NCBI RefSeq assembly: GCF_026151205.1 | Contig: NC_087072.1 | Coordinates: forward strand, 21,728,103-21,792,102 | Origin: Bolinopsis microptera | Taxonomy: Eukaryota > Ctenophora > Tentaculata > Lobata > Bolinopsidae | Reading direction: 5' to 3' | Length of the DNA stretch: 64,000 bases | Shown here: piece after piece, positions 48,780 through 58,711 of the stretch | How positions within the stretch are numbered: position 1 is the first letter of the stretch | Layout of the letters: each line of letters starts with the position of its first letter | The notes under the pieces: model-generated | The model's input: the letters and a program-made list of their open reading frames with translations, nothing else | Database searches by the model: none | Told to the model about the DNA's origin: nothing | Made by a program: the position numbers and the translations under genes

Positions 48780-49474
48780 TTGAATAGATCAAATAATTTG
48801 ACGTGGGGTACCATGGTTGGGGAAGGGTGTATACGGTCAGAACTTACGGGGATATATGATGAAATTATTACGTGGTGTAGGAATTTGTTTATGGTGCCAA
48901 GGGGTAAGAGTGGGGAGAAGTTTATCAAAGAGTTGACACGACTTTTGTACCTTTTTGTGAATAAAACGGCCTGGGAGAGTCTTTCATTGCAGCTAGTCCA
49001 TATATTTATCCCTATTATGTTACAGAAGCCTTCATCTAAGTCAAAAGCTAGAGACAATGCCAAGTACCTGGTAGATAGACTAGAAAAGTGGAAGGATGGC
49101 GACCTCAATTCCCTCATGGATGAAGCTCGTGTCATCCAGGAGAAGCTAAAACGAAGGAAAAAGTCTGAAGATCCATCGAAAATGAAAGGCTTTAGTAGGT
49201 TAATGATGGTGGGTAAAGTATGTCAGGCCATGAAGCTCATCAACAACGAAGACTCAGTTGTTGGGGTACACACATTAAATAGAAAGATAAAGAGTCTATT
49301 ACAAGAGAAACATCCTAAAGCTGAGACACCTCCAGCTGATATCCTTCTACCTATAACAGCGCCTCAGGCACAGTCGGTGATATTTGCTGAAATATCGGCA
49401 GAGCTAGTTGAGAAAGCGGCACTTCATGTTAAGGGCTCAGGTGGCCCAACCCATTTGGATGCAGATGGGTGGAA
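48780..49474 (+). pseudogene. RLE-type LINE ORF, N-terminal part, interrupted
   Basis: Open frame (no ATG needed; frame extends to about 48737) encoding a helical, Lys-rich region ending GPTHLDADGW. It resembles the region upstream of the RT in RLE-type LINEs found in corals and Hydra. The frame is cut at 49474 by the palindromic element; the same protein resumes at 54475 (W-KHILCSKAYGK). Confidence 0.78.
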
Positions 49475-49539
49475 AGGCCTCCCCCAGCCTCGGATCTTAG
49501 GATTAGATTTGCAAAAATTCCTGAGACACAGGTGCAAAA

Positions 49540-49860
49540 GTTAAGACAGCAGAATAATCCTAAGACAGCAGAATAATCCTAAGACAAAATTTAAGAAATC
49601 CTGAGACAGCGAAAAATCCTGAGACAAAATTTAAGAAATCCCGAGACAGCGAAAAAACCTGAGACAAAATTTAAGAAATCCTGAGACAGCGAAAAAACCT
49701 GAGACAAAATTTAAGAAATCCCGAGACAGCGAAAAAACCTAAGACAAAATTTAAGAATCCTGAGACGCGCGAAAAAACCTGAGACAAAATTTAAGAAATC
49801 CCGAGACAGCGAAAAATCCTGAGACAAAATTTAAGAAAACCTGAGACAGCGAAAAAATTT
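49540..49860. repeat. subterminal 40-bp tandem repeats, left arm
   Basis: About seven units built from CTGAGACAGCGAAAAA and CCTGAGACAAAATTTAAGAA. The inverse array lies at 53960-54420. Confidence 0.92.
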
Positions 49861-50096
49861 TAGATACAATTTATACAATAGCCACAAGAATATACATGGA
49901 TATTACATCTTTTAATTTCTTGCAAAGAATATAATAAATACAATATTACTAGGTATAGTAGGAATGTCAATAAGTCAATAGAATTTGTCTGAAACCTCTA
50001 TGTGCCTGCTAATGAAGTGAGTATCCCAGATCATATCTTTACTGGTAGGACTGTATAATGGGGGCCCGATGTTATAGCTTTATAGCGGACATCATC

Positions 50097-50117
50097 TCCC
50101 CCCCCCCCCCCCCCCCC
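50097..50117. repeat. poly-C tract in left arm
   Basis: About 20 C, mirrored by a G run at 53717-53733 in the right arm. Confidence 0.85.
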
Positions 50118-50667
50118 CTTACCCCTTCTTACCCCCAGTTCCATAGCGGATATTATGCCAAATTATTGGACGGAGATCGTCAACTAATATTTCTTCGGAT
50201 ATTTCTCCGGTTTGCAGTTCCATAACCTTATCCGGAGACCATCTACGGTAATTTTGTTGATTCTCACAGAGCAAAGTGCAAAGAAACTGCCGCAAACTGC
50301 TACAATCTCCGAGAAATATACTTATTGAGTTATTGACTAGCTTGCTAAAATTCATCGTCAAATTACCGCTGCTCGAGTTACCTAGCCAGGCCCATTTCAG
50401 TTTTGAGTACTGGAGTCGGTTATCTAATCAAAGCCTAGCTTTTTTGTAACTTGCAAGTGCTTTTGCGGATTGTCGTGGATTTCGGCAACTAGTCGTGGAT
50501 TTCGGCAATATTTTCAGATTATTCTTCAATGTCCTCAAACCTGAGCACTGGGACTACTTAAGTTTTTGCTACTATCTGAATTATTTGCTCAAGCTACTGG
50601 CTCGCTAGGTTCAAAGGTTTATTTCCTATTTATCATGAAAAAAAAATTGTGCTGGGTAAAAGTTTAC

Positions 50668-50745
50668 ACGGTGTTCACGCAGGTTAGAACTCCCGACCTC
50701 GCGCAGAGCTAGCCGATCGCCTGGCCGCTAAGCTACTCGGGTGAT
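50668..50745 (-). repeat. tRNA-like (SINE-type) sequence, left arm copy
   Basis: Minus strand reads GAGTAGCTTAGCGGCCAGGC (A-box-like) and GGGAGTTCTAACC (B-box-like, one base off). It mirrors the copy at 53099-53172. Confidence 0.55.
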
Positions 50746-51461
50746 GTACTCATGAAATTTTTGATGTAATTATATATTTACCCCTTTTTACCCCCAGTTC
50801 CATAGCGGATATTATGCCAAATTATTGGACGAGCAAAGTGCAAAGAAACTGCCACAAACTGCTACAATCTCCGAGAAATTCCCGGAGAGCTTCATCTCCG
50901 TATAACTGTATAATACAGTAGACGGAGCCGGAGAATCATCACCGTAGAAATGGACCTCCGTCTAATAATTTGGCATAATATCCGCTATGGAACTGGGGGG
51001 TTAATCTGATTAAAAGCTACAAAAAATTCCAGAAATGAGATGGCTGGTTAAAACCTACCTTTGGAAAGCTCTGATGAACCTACCCGTGGAGAAATAAACA
51101 CACTTAACTTCACCTCAATGGAGCAATAACTATTTATCGCTTATTACTTCATTTATTTTGGATGTACAGTGTGCTTCGTAACTAATTTATTATTACAAAG
51201 TTTACTTTCTAATAAGCTAAAACGACAACTAATCTTTCGTTTTACTCCCTACTGTACTGGTTTACTCGTCAATCCAGGTATATGAGAATGTGTGAGAATG
51301 GTCTTGAAACTCTGAAAAGAGGGAAGCAGTTTTGGGGACGGGGAGATTGAAGCAGGTGGCCCCCCGGCTTACAATTGACCCCCCATGCAATTACACTGAG
51401 TCAATTGATCTCAGTATAATAACATGGGGGTTAATTGTCGGGGGTCAATTGTCGTACTAAG

Positions 51462-51720
51462 CCCTAGGCTTGCGTCAAGGCGTAACAGATTTGCTGGGCA
51501 CTGCATGAGAGCTTCTGACCAAGTCATCTCCTCTATCCTCCCCTGGCGACTTACCCAGTCCGGCCGTGGAACTGTGGAAGGAGACCACTCACCTTCCTGG
51601 ACGTAGTAGCTCGTGACACTGGGCTCCAGTTGGACGACCTTCGAACTGTTATGTGCGATCAAGACGTGTGGAGGCAGACAGTGAATGGGAGTTCGATCGA
51701 GGATCGCCGAAAGTAAGTAA
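51462..51720 (+). pseudogene. LINE C-terminal fragment at the palindrome centre
   Basis: With frame breaks it reads RRNRFAGHCMRASDQVISSI, LPWRLTQSGRGTVEGDHSPS, then VTLGSSWTTFE- and DVWRQTVNGSS-like. This matches the RFAGHC...W...RG...D...WR C-terminal pattern of many LINE RT proteins. It lies between the two arms and has no mirror copy, so it entered or formed the loop after or during arm formation. Confidence 0.7.
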
Positions 51721-52267
51721 GTTGTTCAATCCCCCAGTACCTTTATTATTATAATTACCCTCCTAGGCTCCTACATCCTACCCGTTTTTGATGCTGTAAT
51801 CTTCCCGTCCCCAAAACCGCTAATTCCCTCTTTTCATAGTTTCAGGACCGTTCTAATACATACTCCTATACCTGAATTGACGAGTAATCCAGTACAGTAG
51901 GAAAGTTAACTTTGTAGCTTTTCAGAAAGTTAACTTTGTAGCTTTTTAGAAAGTTCGGAGTAATCACTCAGGTATAGTATCTCACAACGAAGCCCAATCT
52001 ACATCCAAAATAAATGAAGTTATAAGCAATAAATAGGCAGTTATTGCTCAATTGAGCTGAAGTTAAGTGTGTTTATTTCTCCACGGGCTAGTCCATCGGA
52101 GCTTTCCCAAGGTAGGTTTTAACCAATCTCATTTCATGACTGTTTTGTATCCTTTAATCAGATAAGGGAGGGGAAAGTGATGTCCACTATAACATCAGGG
52201 CCCCCATTATACAGTCCTACCTGTGAAGCTATGATCTGGGATATTCACCTCATTAGCAGGTACAATC
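51721..52267. repeat. diverged extra copy of arm sequence in the palindrome spacer
   Basis: Parallels the right arm at 52380-52760 and beyond: CTTCCCGTCCCCAAAACCGC, GACGAGTAATCCAGTACAGTAGG and GAAGTTAAGTGTGTTTATTT. More diverged than the arms are from each other, so the spacer holds an older or separate family member. Confidence 0.65.
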
Positions 52268-52744
52268 TAGGGCTTAGTACAACAATTAACCCCCATGTTA
52301 TTATACTGAGATCAATTGACTCAGTGTAATTGCATGGGGGTCAATTGAAAGCCGGGGGGCTTACAATAGGGGGGGGGGGTTCATTTGTCGCCCACCTGCT
52401 TCAATCTCCCCGTCCCCAAAACTGCTTCCCTCTTTTCAGAGTTTCAAGACCATTCTCACACATTCTCATATACCTGGATTGACGAGTAAACCAGTACAGT
52501 AGGGAGTAAAACGAAAGATTAGTTGTCGTTTTAGCTTATTAGAAAGTAAACTTTGTAATAATAAATTAGTTACGAAGCACACTGTACATCCTAAATAAAT
52601 GAAGTAATAAGCGATAAATAGTTATTGCTCAATTGAGGTGAAGTTAAGTGTGTTTATTTCTCCACGGGTAGGTTCATCAGAGCTTTCCAAAGGTAGGTTT
52701 TAACCAGCCATCTCATTTCTGGAATTTTTTGTAGCTTTTAATCA

Positions 52745-53052
52745 GATTAACCCCCCAGTTCCATAGCGGATATTATGCCAAATTATTTGACGGAGGTCCA
52801 TTTCTACGGTGATGATTCTCCGGCTCCGTCTACTGTATTATACGGAGATGAAGCTCTCCGGGAATTTCTCGGAGATTGTAGCAGTTTGTGGCAGTTTCTT
52901 TGCACTTTGCTCTGTGAGAATCAACAAAATTACCGTAGATGGTCTCCGGATAAGGTTATGGAACTGCAAACCGGAGAAATATCCGAAGAAATATTAGTTG
53001 ACGATCTCCGTCCAATAATTTGGCATAATATCCGCTATGGAACTGGGGGTAA
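52745..53052 (+). repeat. 0.3-kb inner TIR unit with a 95-codon frame
   Basis: Bounded by CCCAGTTCCATAGCGGATAT and its inverse, with further inverted pairing inside. A frame at 52775-53062 reads EFLGDCSSLWQFLCTLLC, then RRWSPDKVMELQTGEISEEI. Partial copies are at 50146-50330 and 50795-51000 (inverted) and 53521-53710. The frame continues into copies mainly because the copies are similar, so I do not claim a protein. Confidence 0.7.
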
Positions 53053-53098
53053 AAAGGGGTAAATATATAATTACATCAAAAATTTCATGAGTACATCA

Positions 53099-53172
53099 CC
53101 CGAGTAGCTTAGCGGCCAGGCGATCGGCTAGCTCTGCGCGAGGTCGGGAGTTCAAACCTGCGTTTAACACCG
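53099..53172 (+). repeat. tRNA-like (SINE-type) sequence, right arm copy
   Basis: A-box-like GAGTAGCTTAGCGGCCAGGC and B-box-like GGGAGTTCAAACCTG at tRNA-like spacing, with a Ser-tRNA-like long variable region. Flanked by a T-rich stretch. It probably derives from a SINE carried within the palindrome arms. Confidence 0.6.
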
Positions 53173-53959
53173 TGTAAACTTTTACCCAGCACAATTTTTT
53201 TTTTTTCATGATAAATATGAAATAAACCTTTGAACCTAGCGAGCCAGTAGCTTGAGCAAATAATTCAGATAGTAGCAAAAACTTAAGTAGTCCCAGTGCT
53301 CAGGTTTGAGGACATTGAAGAATAATCTGAAAATATCGCCGAAATCCACGACTATTTGCCGAAATCCACGACAATCCGCAAAAGCCCTTGCAAGTTACAA
53401 AAAAGCTAGGCTTTGACTAGATAACCGACTCTAGTATTCAAAACTGAAATGGGCCTGGCTAGGTAACTCGAGCAGCGGTAATTTGACGATGAATTTTAGC
53501 AAGCTAGTCAATAAATAGATTTCTCGGAGATTGTAGCAGTTTGCGGCAGTTTCTTAGCACTTTGCTCTGTGAGAATCAACAAAATTACCGTAGATGGTTT
53601 CCGGATAAGGTTATGGAACTGCAAACCGGAGAAATATCCGAAGAAATATTAGTTGACGATCTCCGTCCAATAATTTGGCATAATATCCGCTATGGAACTG
53701 GGGGTAAGAAGGGGTAAGGGGGGGGGGGGGGGGATGATGTCCGCTATAACATCGGGCCCCCATTATACAGTCCTACCTGTAAAGATATGATCTGGGATAC
53801 TCACTTCATTAGCAGGCACATAGAGATTTCAGACAAATTCTATTGACTTATTGACATTCCTACTATACCTAGTAATATTGTATTTATTATATTCTTTGCA
53901 AGAAATTAAACGATGTAATATCCATGTATATTCTTGTGGTTATTGTATAAATTGTATCT

Positions 53960-54420
53960 AAAGATTTTTCGCTGTCTCAGGTTTTCTTAAATTTTGTCTC
54001 AGGATTTTTCGCTGTCTCAGGTTTTCTTAAATTTTGTCTCAGGATTTTTTGCTGTCTCGGGATTTCTTAAATTTTGTCTCATGTTTTTTCGCGCGTCTCA
54101 GGATTCTTAAATTTTGTCTTAGGTTTTTTCGCTGTCTCGGGATTTCTTAAATTTTGTCTCAGGTTTTTTCGCTGTCTCGGGATTTCTTAAATTTTGTCTC
54201 AGGATTTTTCGCTGTCTCAGGATTTCTTAAATTTTGTCTTAGGATTTTTCGCTGTCTTGGGTTTCCTTAAATTTTGTCTCAGGATTTTCCGCTGTCTTAG
54301 GTTTCCTTAAATTTTGTCTTAAGAATTTTCGCTGTCTTAGCTTATTTTGACATCTCAGGTTCGCTTAAATTTTGTCTCAGCTTTTTTTGCTGTCTTAGCT
54401 TTTCTTAAGCAGTTTGTCTT
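53960..54420. repeat. subterminal 40-bp tandem repeats, right arm
   Basis: About ten units of TTCGCTGTCTCAGG and TTCTTAAATTTTGTCTCAGG, inverted relative to the left array, longer and more diverged toward the outer end. Confidence 0.92.
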
Positions 54421-54474
54421 AGGAATTTTTGCAAATCCAATCCTAAGATCCGAGGCTGGGGGAGGCCTGTGGAA

Positions 54475-56655
54475 GCACATCTTGTGCTCTAAAGCGTATG
54501 GGAAACTTCCTTTTCAACTCTGCGGTGCAATAGCTGAATTTGCAAAGCGTTTGTGTGTAGAGGATGTTAACCCAGAGAGTCTGAATGAGTTTGTGGCCTG
54601 TAGACTGGTACCACTGAATAAGGACCTGACGATAAGAGAGGTAATCCTGGTGTACGGCCGGTGGGGGTAGGAGAGGTTCTTCGGTGTATTGTTGGCAAGG
54701 TGGTTATTGGGGTAATTAAGGATGATATACAAGAGGCTGCAGGACCTCTTCAGTCATGTGCTGGGCTAGAGTCAGGCATTGAGGCATCCATCAGAGCAGT
54801 TAAGAGGACATGGGAAGATCCTAAGACAGAGGCAGTGCTTCTTGTTGATGCTGATAATGCGTTTAACAGGCTTAATCGCAAAGCAGCTATTCACAACATC
54901 AGGCAGCTATGTCCTCCGTTTCACCAATACCTGAAAAACACCTATCAGAAATCAGCCAAACTCATTGTCAACGACACATATTCGTGTGAGATAATTTACT
55001 CTGATGAAGGGGCAACGCAAGGGGATGTGGCAGCAATGGCAGAGTATGCTATCGGTATTCGTCCTCTTATCAACATCCTGGCCAGCGTGACAAAATTAGG
55101 AGAATTGATGCAAGCGTGGTATGCAGATGACTCTGCAGCAGCAGGTACCCTGAAGAAACTCCGGCTGTGGTGGGATTTACTCAGTGTGAACGGTCCTAAG
55201 TTAGGCTACTTCCCTAAAGCAGTGAAGACTATTCTTATCCTAAAAGAAAAATCGCTACTACCAGCAGCCACGTTTTTATTCAGAGAGACTGGTATAGAGA
55301 TCACATGTGATGGGGAGCGTCATCTGGGAGCAGTGATAGGTGGAGAGGAGGCTAGAGAGACATATGTAAAAAAGAAAGTAGAGAAATGGGTGAAGGATGT
55401 AGAAGAGTTGTCAGATATTGCCCTCGATGAACCTCAGGCAGCCCTATCAGGGTATACCAAAGCCCTATGTCATCGGTGGACCTTTGTGATGCGTACCATC
55501 CAAGACACTAAAGACCTCTTCATCCCATTGGAGAAGTGTATAAGAGAAAAGTTCATCCCTGCAATTATTGGTAGGAATGTGTCTGATCTGCACAGGAGAA
55601 TGTTTGCGCTACCTGTAAGATTAGGGGGGCTTGGTATTGTTAATCCAGTAGAGATCGCGGAGAAGGAATACCAGACGTCACTCAAGATAACAGAGGAGCT
55701 GGTTGACCTTATCTATCACCAGGAGACATCCCTGATGAAGTTGGATAAAATTAAGATAAAGGGCAGAGTAGATTGCCTCAAGTTAGTTAAAGAATTACGC
55801 TTGAAGAAGGAGCTTGCTGAGATAATGAGTGAAGTGGATGAGAATACCAGGGAGTCATTGCAGCTGGTACAAGAGCATGGGTCAGGAGCTTGGCTAACAT
55901 GTCTTCCCATTCAACAGCTAGGGTATGCTTACAGCAAGCAAGACTTCAGAGATGCTGTTCATCTCCGGTATGGTTGGGACATCCCTAACACCCCAAGATT
56001 CTGCGATTGTGGAGCCAAGAATGATCACAATCATATCCTCAACTGTAAGAGAGGGGGGTATGTGAACTACCGTCATAACAACGTGAGAGACTCCGTTGCT
56101 GAATACCTTAGGCTGGTGACCAAGGATGTGAGGATTGAGCCCCTTTTAACACCTATAGAATCGGCCAACTTCCAACAAAAGGGCAACAATGCTGATAAGG
56201 CTAGGCTTGATATATCAGCAAGAGGAGTGTGGAGCACATTTGAGAGGACTTTCTTTGATGTGCGCATTTTCAATCCTAAATCGCCTACATATCAAGGAAA
56301 GACCATGCCACAGCTCTACACTCTGCACAGGAATGAGAAAAAGAACCAGTACATGAACCGAGTGCTACAATTGGAGAAAGGGTCATTCGTCCCCCTTGTA
56401 TTTACCACTACAGGAGGAATGGCACCGGAGGCCAAGCGTTTCATAAGGAGACTTGCTGTGTTGATAGCCACCAAGACAAAGGAGGACTACAGCCAGGTGA
56501 TGTGTAACATCAGGACACGCCTGAGCATGGATATAATGAGGAGTGTGCTAGTAGCAGTTAGAGGTGTACGTGGAAAGGCAAAGAAGGCATGGACCGCCCC
56601 TATATCCAACGTCTCCTTCAACCTGATACCTGAGGAGAAGAGCTACGAGGGATAG
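54475..56655 (+). pseudogene. RLE-type LINE ORF, reverse transcriptase and restriction-like endonuclease
   Basis: Resumes the frame cut at 49474 (KHILCSKAYGK). A single frameshift near 54640 separates DLTIRE from NPGVRPVGVGEV; from there the frame is open for about 670 codons. RT: LLVDADNAFNRL (motif A), EGATQGDVAAMAEYAIG (motif B), AWYADDSAAAG (motif C YADD), GPKLGYFPKAVKT. C-terminus: CDCGAKNDHNHILNC (C-x-C-x6-H-x4-C), RHNNVRDS and LDISARGVWSTFERTFFDVR (D-x15-D), the order of RLE-type LINE endonucleases. The clade (for example Utopia- or R2-like) is not decided. Confidence 0.85.
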
Positions 56656-56687
56656 ATGATATCTATTGCTCAGGATTTACGATTGTG

Positions 56688-56741
56688 CTCTGCCAATTGC
56701 ATCACTTGATTTAATTTATTGTATATATGCAATTGGCGGAG
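56688..56741 (+). other. 3' UTR stem-loop of the RLE LINE
   Basis: CTCTGCCAATTGCAT (56688-56702) pairs with ATGCAATTGGCGGAG (56727-56741), a 15-bp stem with one G-T pair and a 24-nt loop, only about 30 nt after the stop codon. LINE RTs often recognise 3' UTR hairpins; that role here is inferred. Confidence 0.6.
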
Positions 56742-57700
56742 TGAACAGGTGTTGAGTAAAAAAAGAAGAAACATTGTCAGTCAGTCGAGAAAATTGTCAG
56801 TCAGGCTATATGGCAGCTTTGTAGATGTTGTGACTATGCTAGTAGTGGTCCCAGGCTTGCGACTGGAATTGCGGTGTTAAATCGATTTAATGGTATACCA
56901 ACGATCCACCTCCCGCTTGTTGTTTGGTACTTAGCATTAATAGTGTTAGCTGTAGCCATTTATAGCAAGAATCTTAAAACCAAAGGGGATGACAAGGAAA
57001 AGAGGAAGGAAAAAGAATAACAGAACAAACAATTAATTAAAGTATTTATAGGAGCATTAGTTATTGTAATTACAAGCTTCAATAATAAATCACTGACTAA
57101 AACTTCTAATTAAAATGACACTTGGTACGCTCGCCCATTTTCACTGGTCAGTCTGAACTTCGGTTTAGCACGTTGTTAAACGAGTTTTGCGAGATAATAT
57201 AGCATGCTGACTTTGTAGGATATTACAATTATACCCGTGCCAGTTCCAAATGTGAGTCAGCGCCTAAACCAAAAGCAGTTGGCAAAAGGAGCCAGTTGCC
57301 TGCAAGAGCTTTACTAGCACCCGATTTACAACTTTTGAAGCACAAACTCACACCTAAAACCGGCCGAGCACAAAGATATGTTATCGCCACGATTGGGTGG
57401 ATTGATTCCCAGAATATTTATCAGCACGCTGCACTAATAATATGAAGTTCATTATCGAACATTAGATAGGCCTGATGCCCAGTGACATAAATTTAAAAAG
57501 GGACTAGGAATCCAGTCTGGAAAGAAAAAACGGCTACCATATATTTTTAAAACGACAACCATAAATTTTTCGGCCGCTCCGGCCGGATAACGATTTCATT
57601 TTACTTTGCTAGTTATATTACAGAGGTTTAGTTATTCATTAGTATAGTTATTAATTCATTAGTATAGTTATTCATAATTGCCAAAAGATTGTGAAAGAAT
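56742..57700. other. LINE 3' flank and unassigned sequence
   Basis: A twice-repeated TTGTCAGTCAG lies at 56774-56806. Short tandem text TTCATTAGTATAGTTATT lies near 57633-57672. No gene recognised. Confidence 0.45.
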
Positions 57701-57771
57701 TCCTTTCCGGGTCTCGAACTCGCGATCTGCTAATGTAGTACCGACGGATTAACCAACTAGGCTACGATTCC
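57701..57771 (-). repeat. tRNA-like sequence, probably degenerate
   Basis: Minus strand has a good A box (TAGCCTAGTTGG) and B box (GAGTTCGAGACCC) at tRNA spacing over 71 nt. The acceptor arms (GGAATCG at the 5' end, GGAAAGGA at the 3' end) do not pair and the anticodon loop lacks T33, so a working tRNA is unlikely. A tRNA-derived SINE head or tRNA relic is more likely. Confidence 0.55.
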
Positions 57772-58711
57772 ATGTACGCTTTTGTAATATTTACATATAG
57801 GTCTTCGCGCGTTCCTGCAACTACCATACTACCATACTACCAAACAGTCCATACTACCATACTGGTAGTAGGAAAATCTTGGATCCTGACAGGAATATCT
57901 TGGATTATTTGGTAACGCGCAAGTTAAGCGCAAGAACTAGGAATCTGCAGGAATCTGGCATTTGCGCTCGATTCGAACATCTTCTCGGATAAATATAGAA
58001 TTAAAGTACAGTGCGCGGCGTTACAGTGTGTAACAACCAAGAGCGACTATTTATATTTTAAAGTTGATTTAATAATTATGTTGACAAAAATTAGTCGGCG
58101 TGGCTATGGAAATTAATATGGCTAGGAATTAGATTCTTAGATTCCTCACTTTATGTCACTGGGGCCTGATGGATCGTTAAACATATATAAAAAGGTTATT
58201 AGAGAATAACTAATGTTTGGTAGTTGGTAATCGATATTAATCAATTATTTAAAATAGTATTTGTGTTTGTTATTATTGTTAACTTTAAATGGATCACTAT
58301 GCAATGAAACACACCAGTTGTTACAAGTAATTATCAAACCCCACAGACAACATGTTTGTGGTACATTCTGAAATAGAACACAATTAGTATATATTATATC
58401 GACTATCATAAATATATAAACCAAATATATAGCAATTCACAATCTCCCGTTCTTTCTTAAAAAGGCTTTGAAAGATTTAAAATATTAAATATAAAATAAA
58501 GGTGTCACAAGAAAGACTATAATCTTTCTAAATATAACTTCCCTCTTTGTGGATACATGCACAACATGTAATAGAAAATCGTTTTAAACGAGCACATTAT
58601 ATAAATCACAAATACCAATATATTCACTCTTTTAACTTCTTTAAGTTTCAAATTATTAAGATTATTAAAATCCTTCACACACAATATTAAAAACTTTGAA
58701 TACAATGTTTA
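57772..58711. other. flank of the copia element, no LTR found
   Basis: CATACTACC repeats at 57823-57870. I searched by eye for a direct repeat shared with 62500-63000 that could be LTRs and saw none. Confidence 0.4.

Larger units (their letters stand above)
49475..54468. mobile_element. 4,994-bp giant palindromic (foldback) element, 6-bp TSD
   Basis: The ends are inverted repeats of more than 50 bp starting AGGCCTCCCCCAGCCTCGGA, followed by subterminal 40-bp tandem repeats and then near-complete complementarity of the two arms (about 49475-51468 against 52268-54468). The direct 6-bp duplication GTGGAA flanks it (49469-49474 and 54469-54474), and removal restores the RLE LINE frame. No transposase, integrase or polymerase is visible, so it is non-autonomous. 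A 6-bp TSD, 5'-AG terminus and long TIRs recall Polinton/Maverick elements, but this assignment is only a hypothesis. The centre carries a LINE fragment. Confidence 0.9.

Noticed and set aside
57701-57771. Functional tRNA gene
   Set aside because: A and B boxes are good, but the acceptor stem does not pair and the anticodon loop is abnormal. Listed only as tRNA-like.
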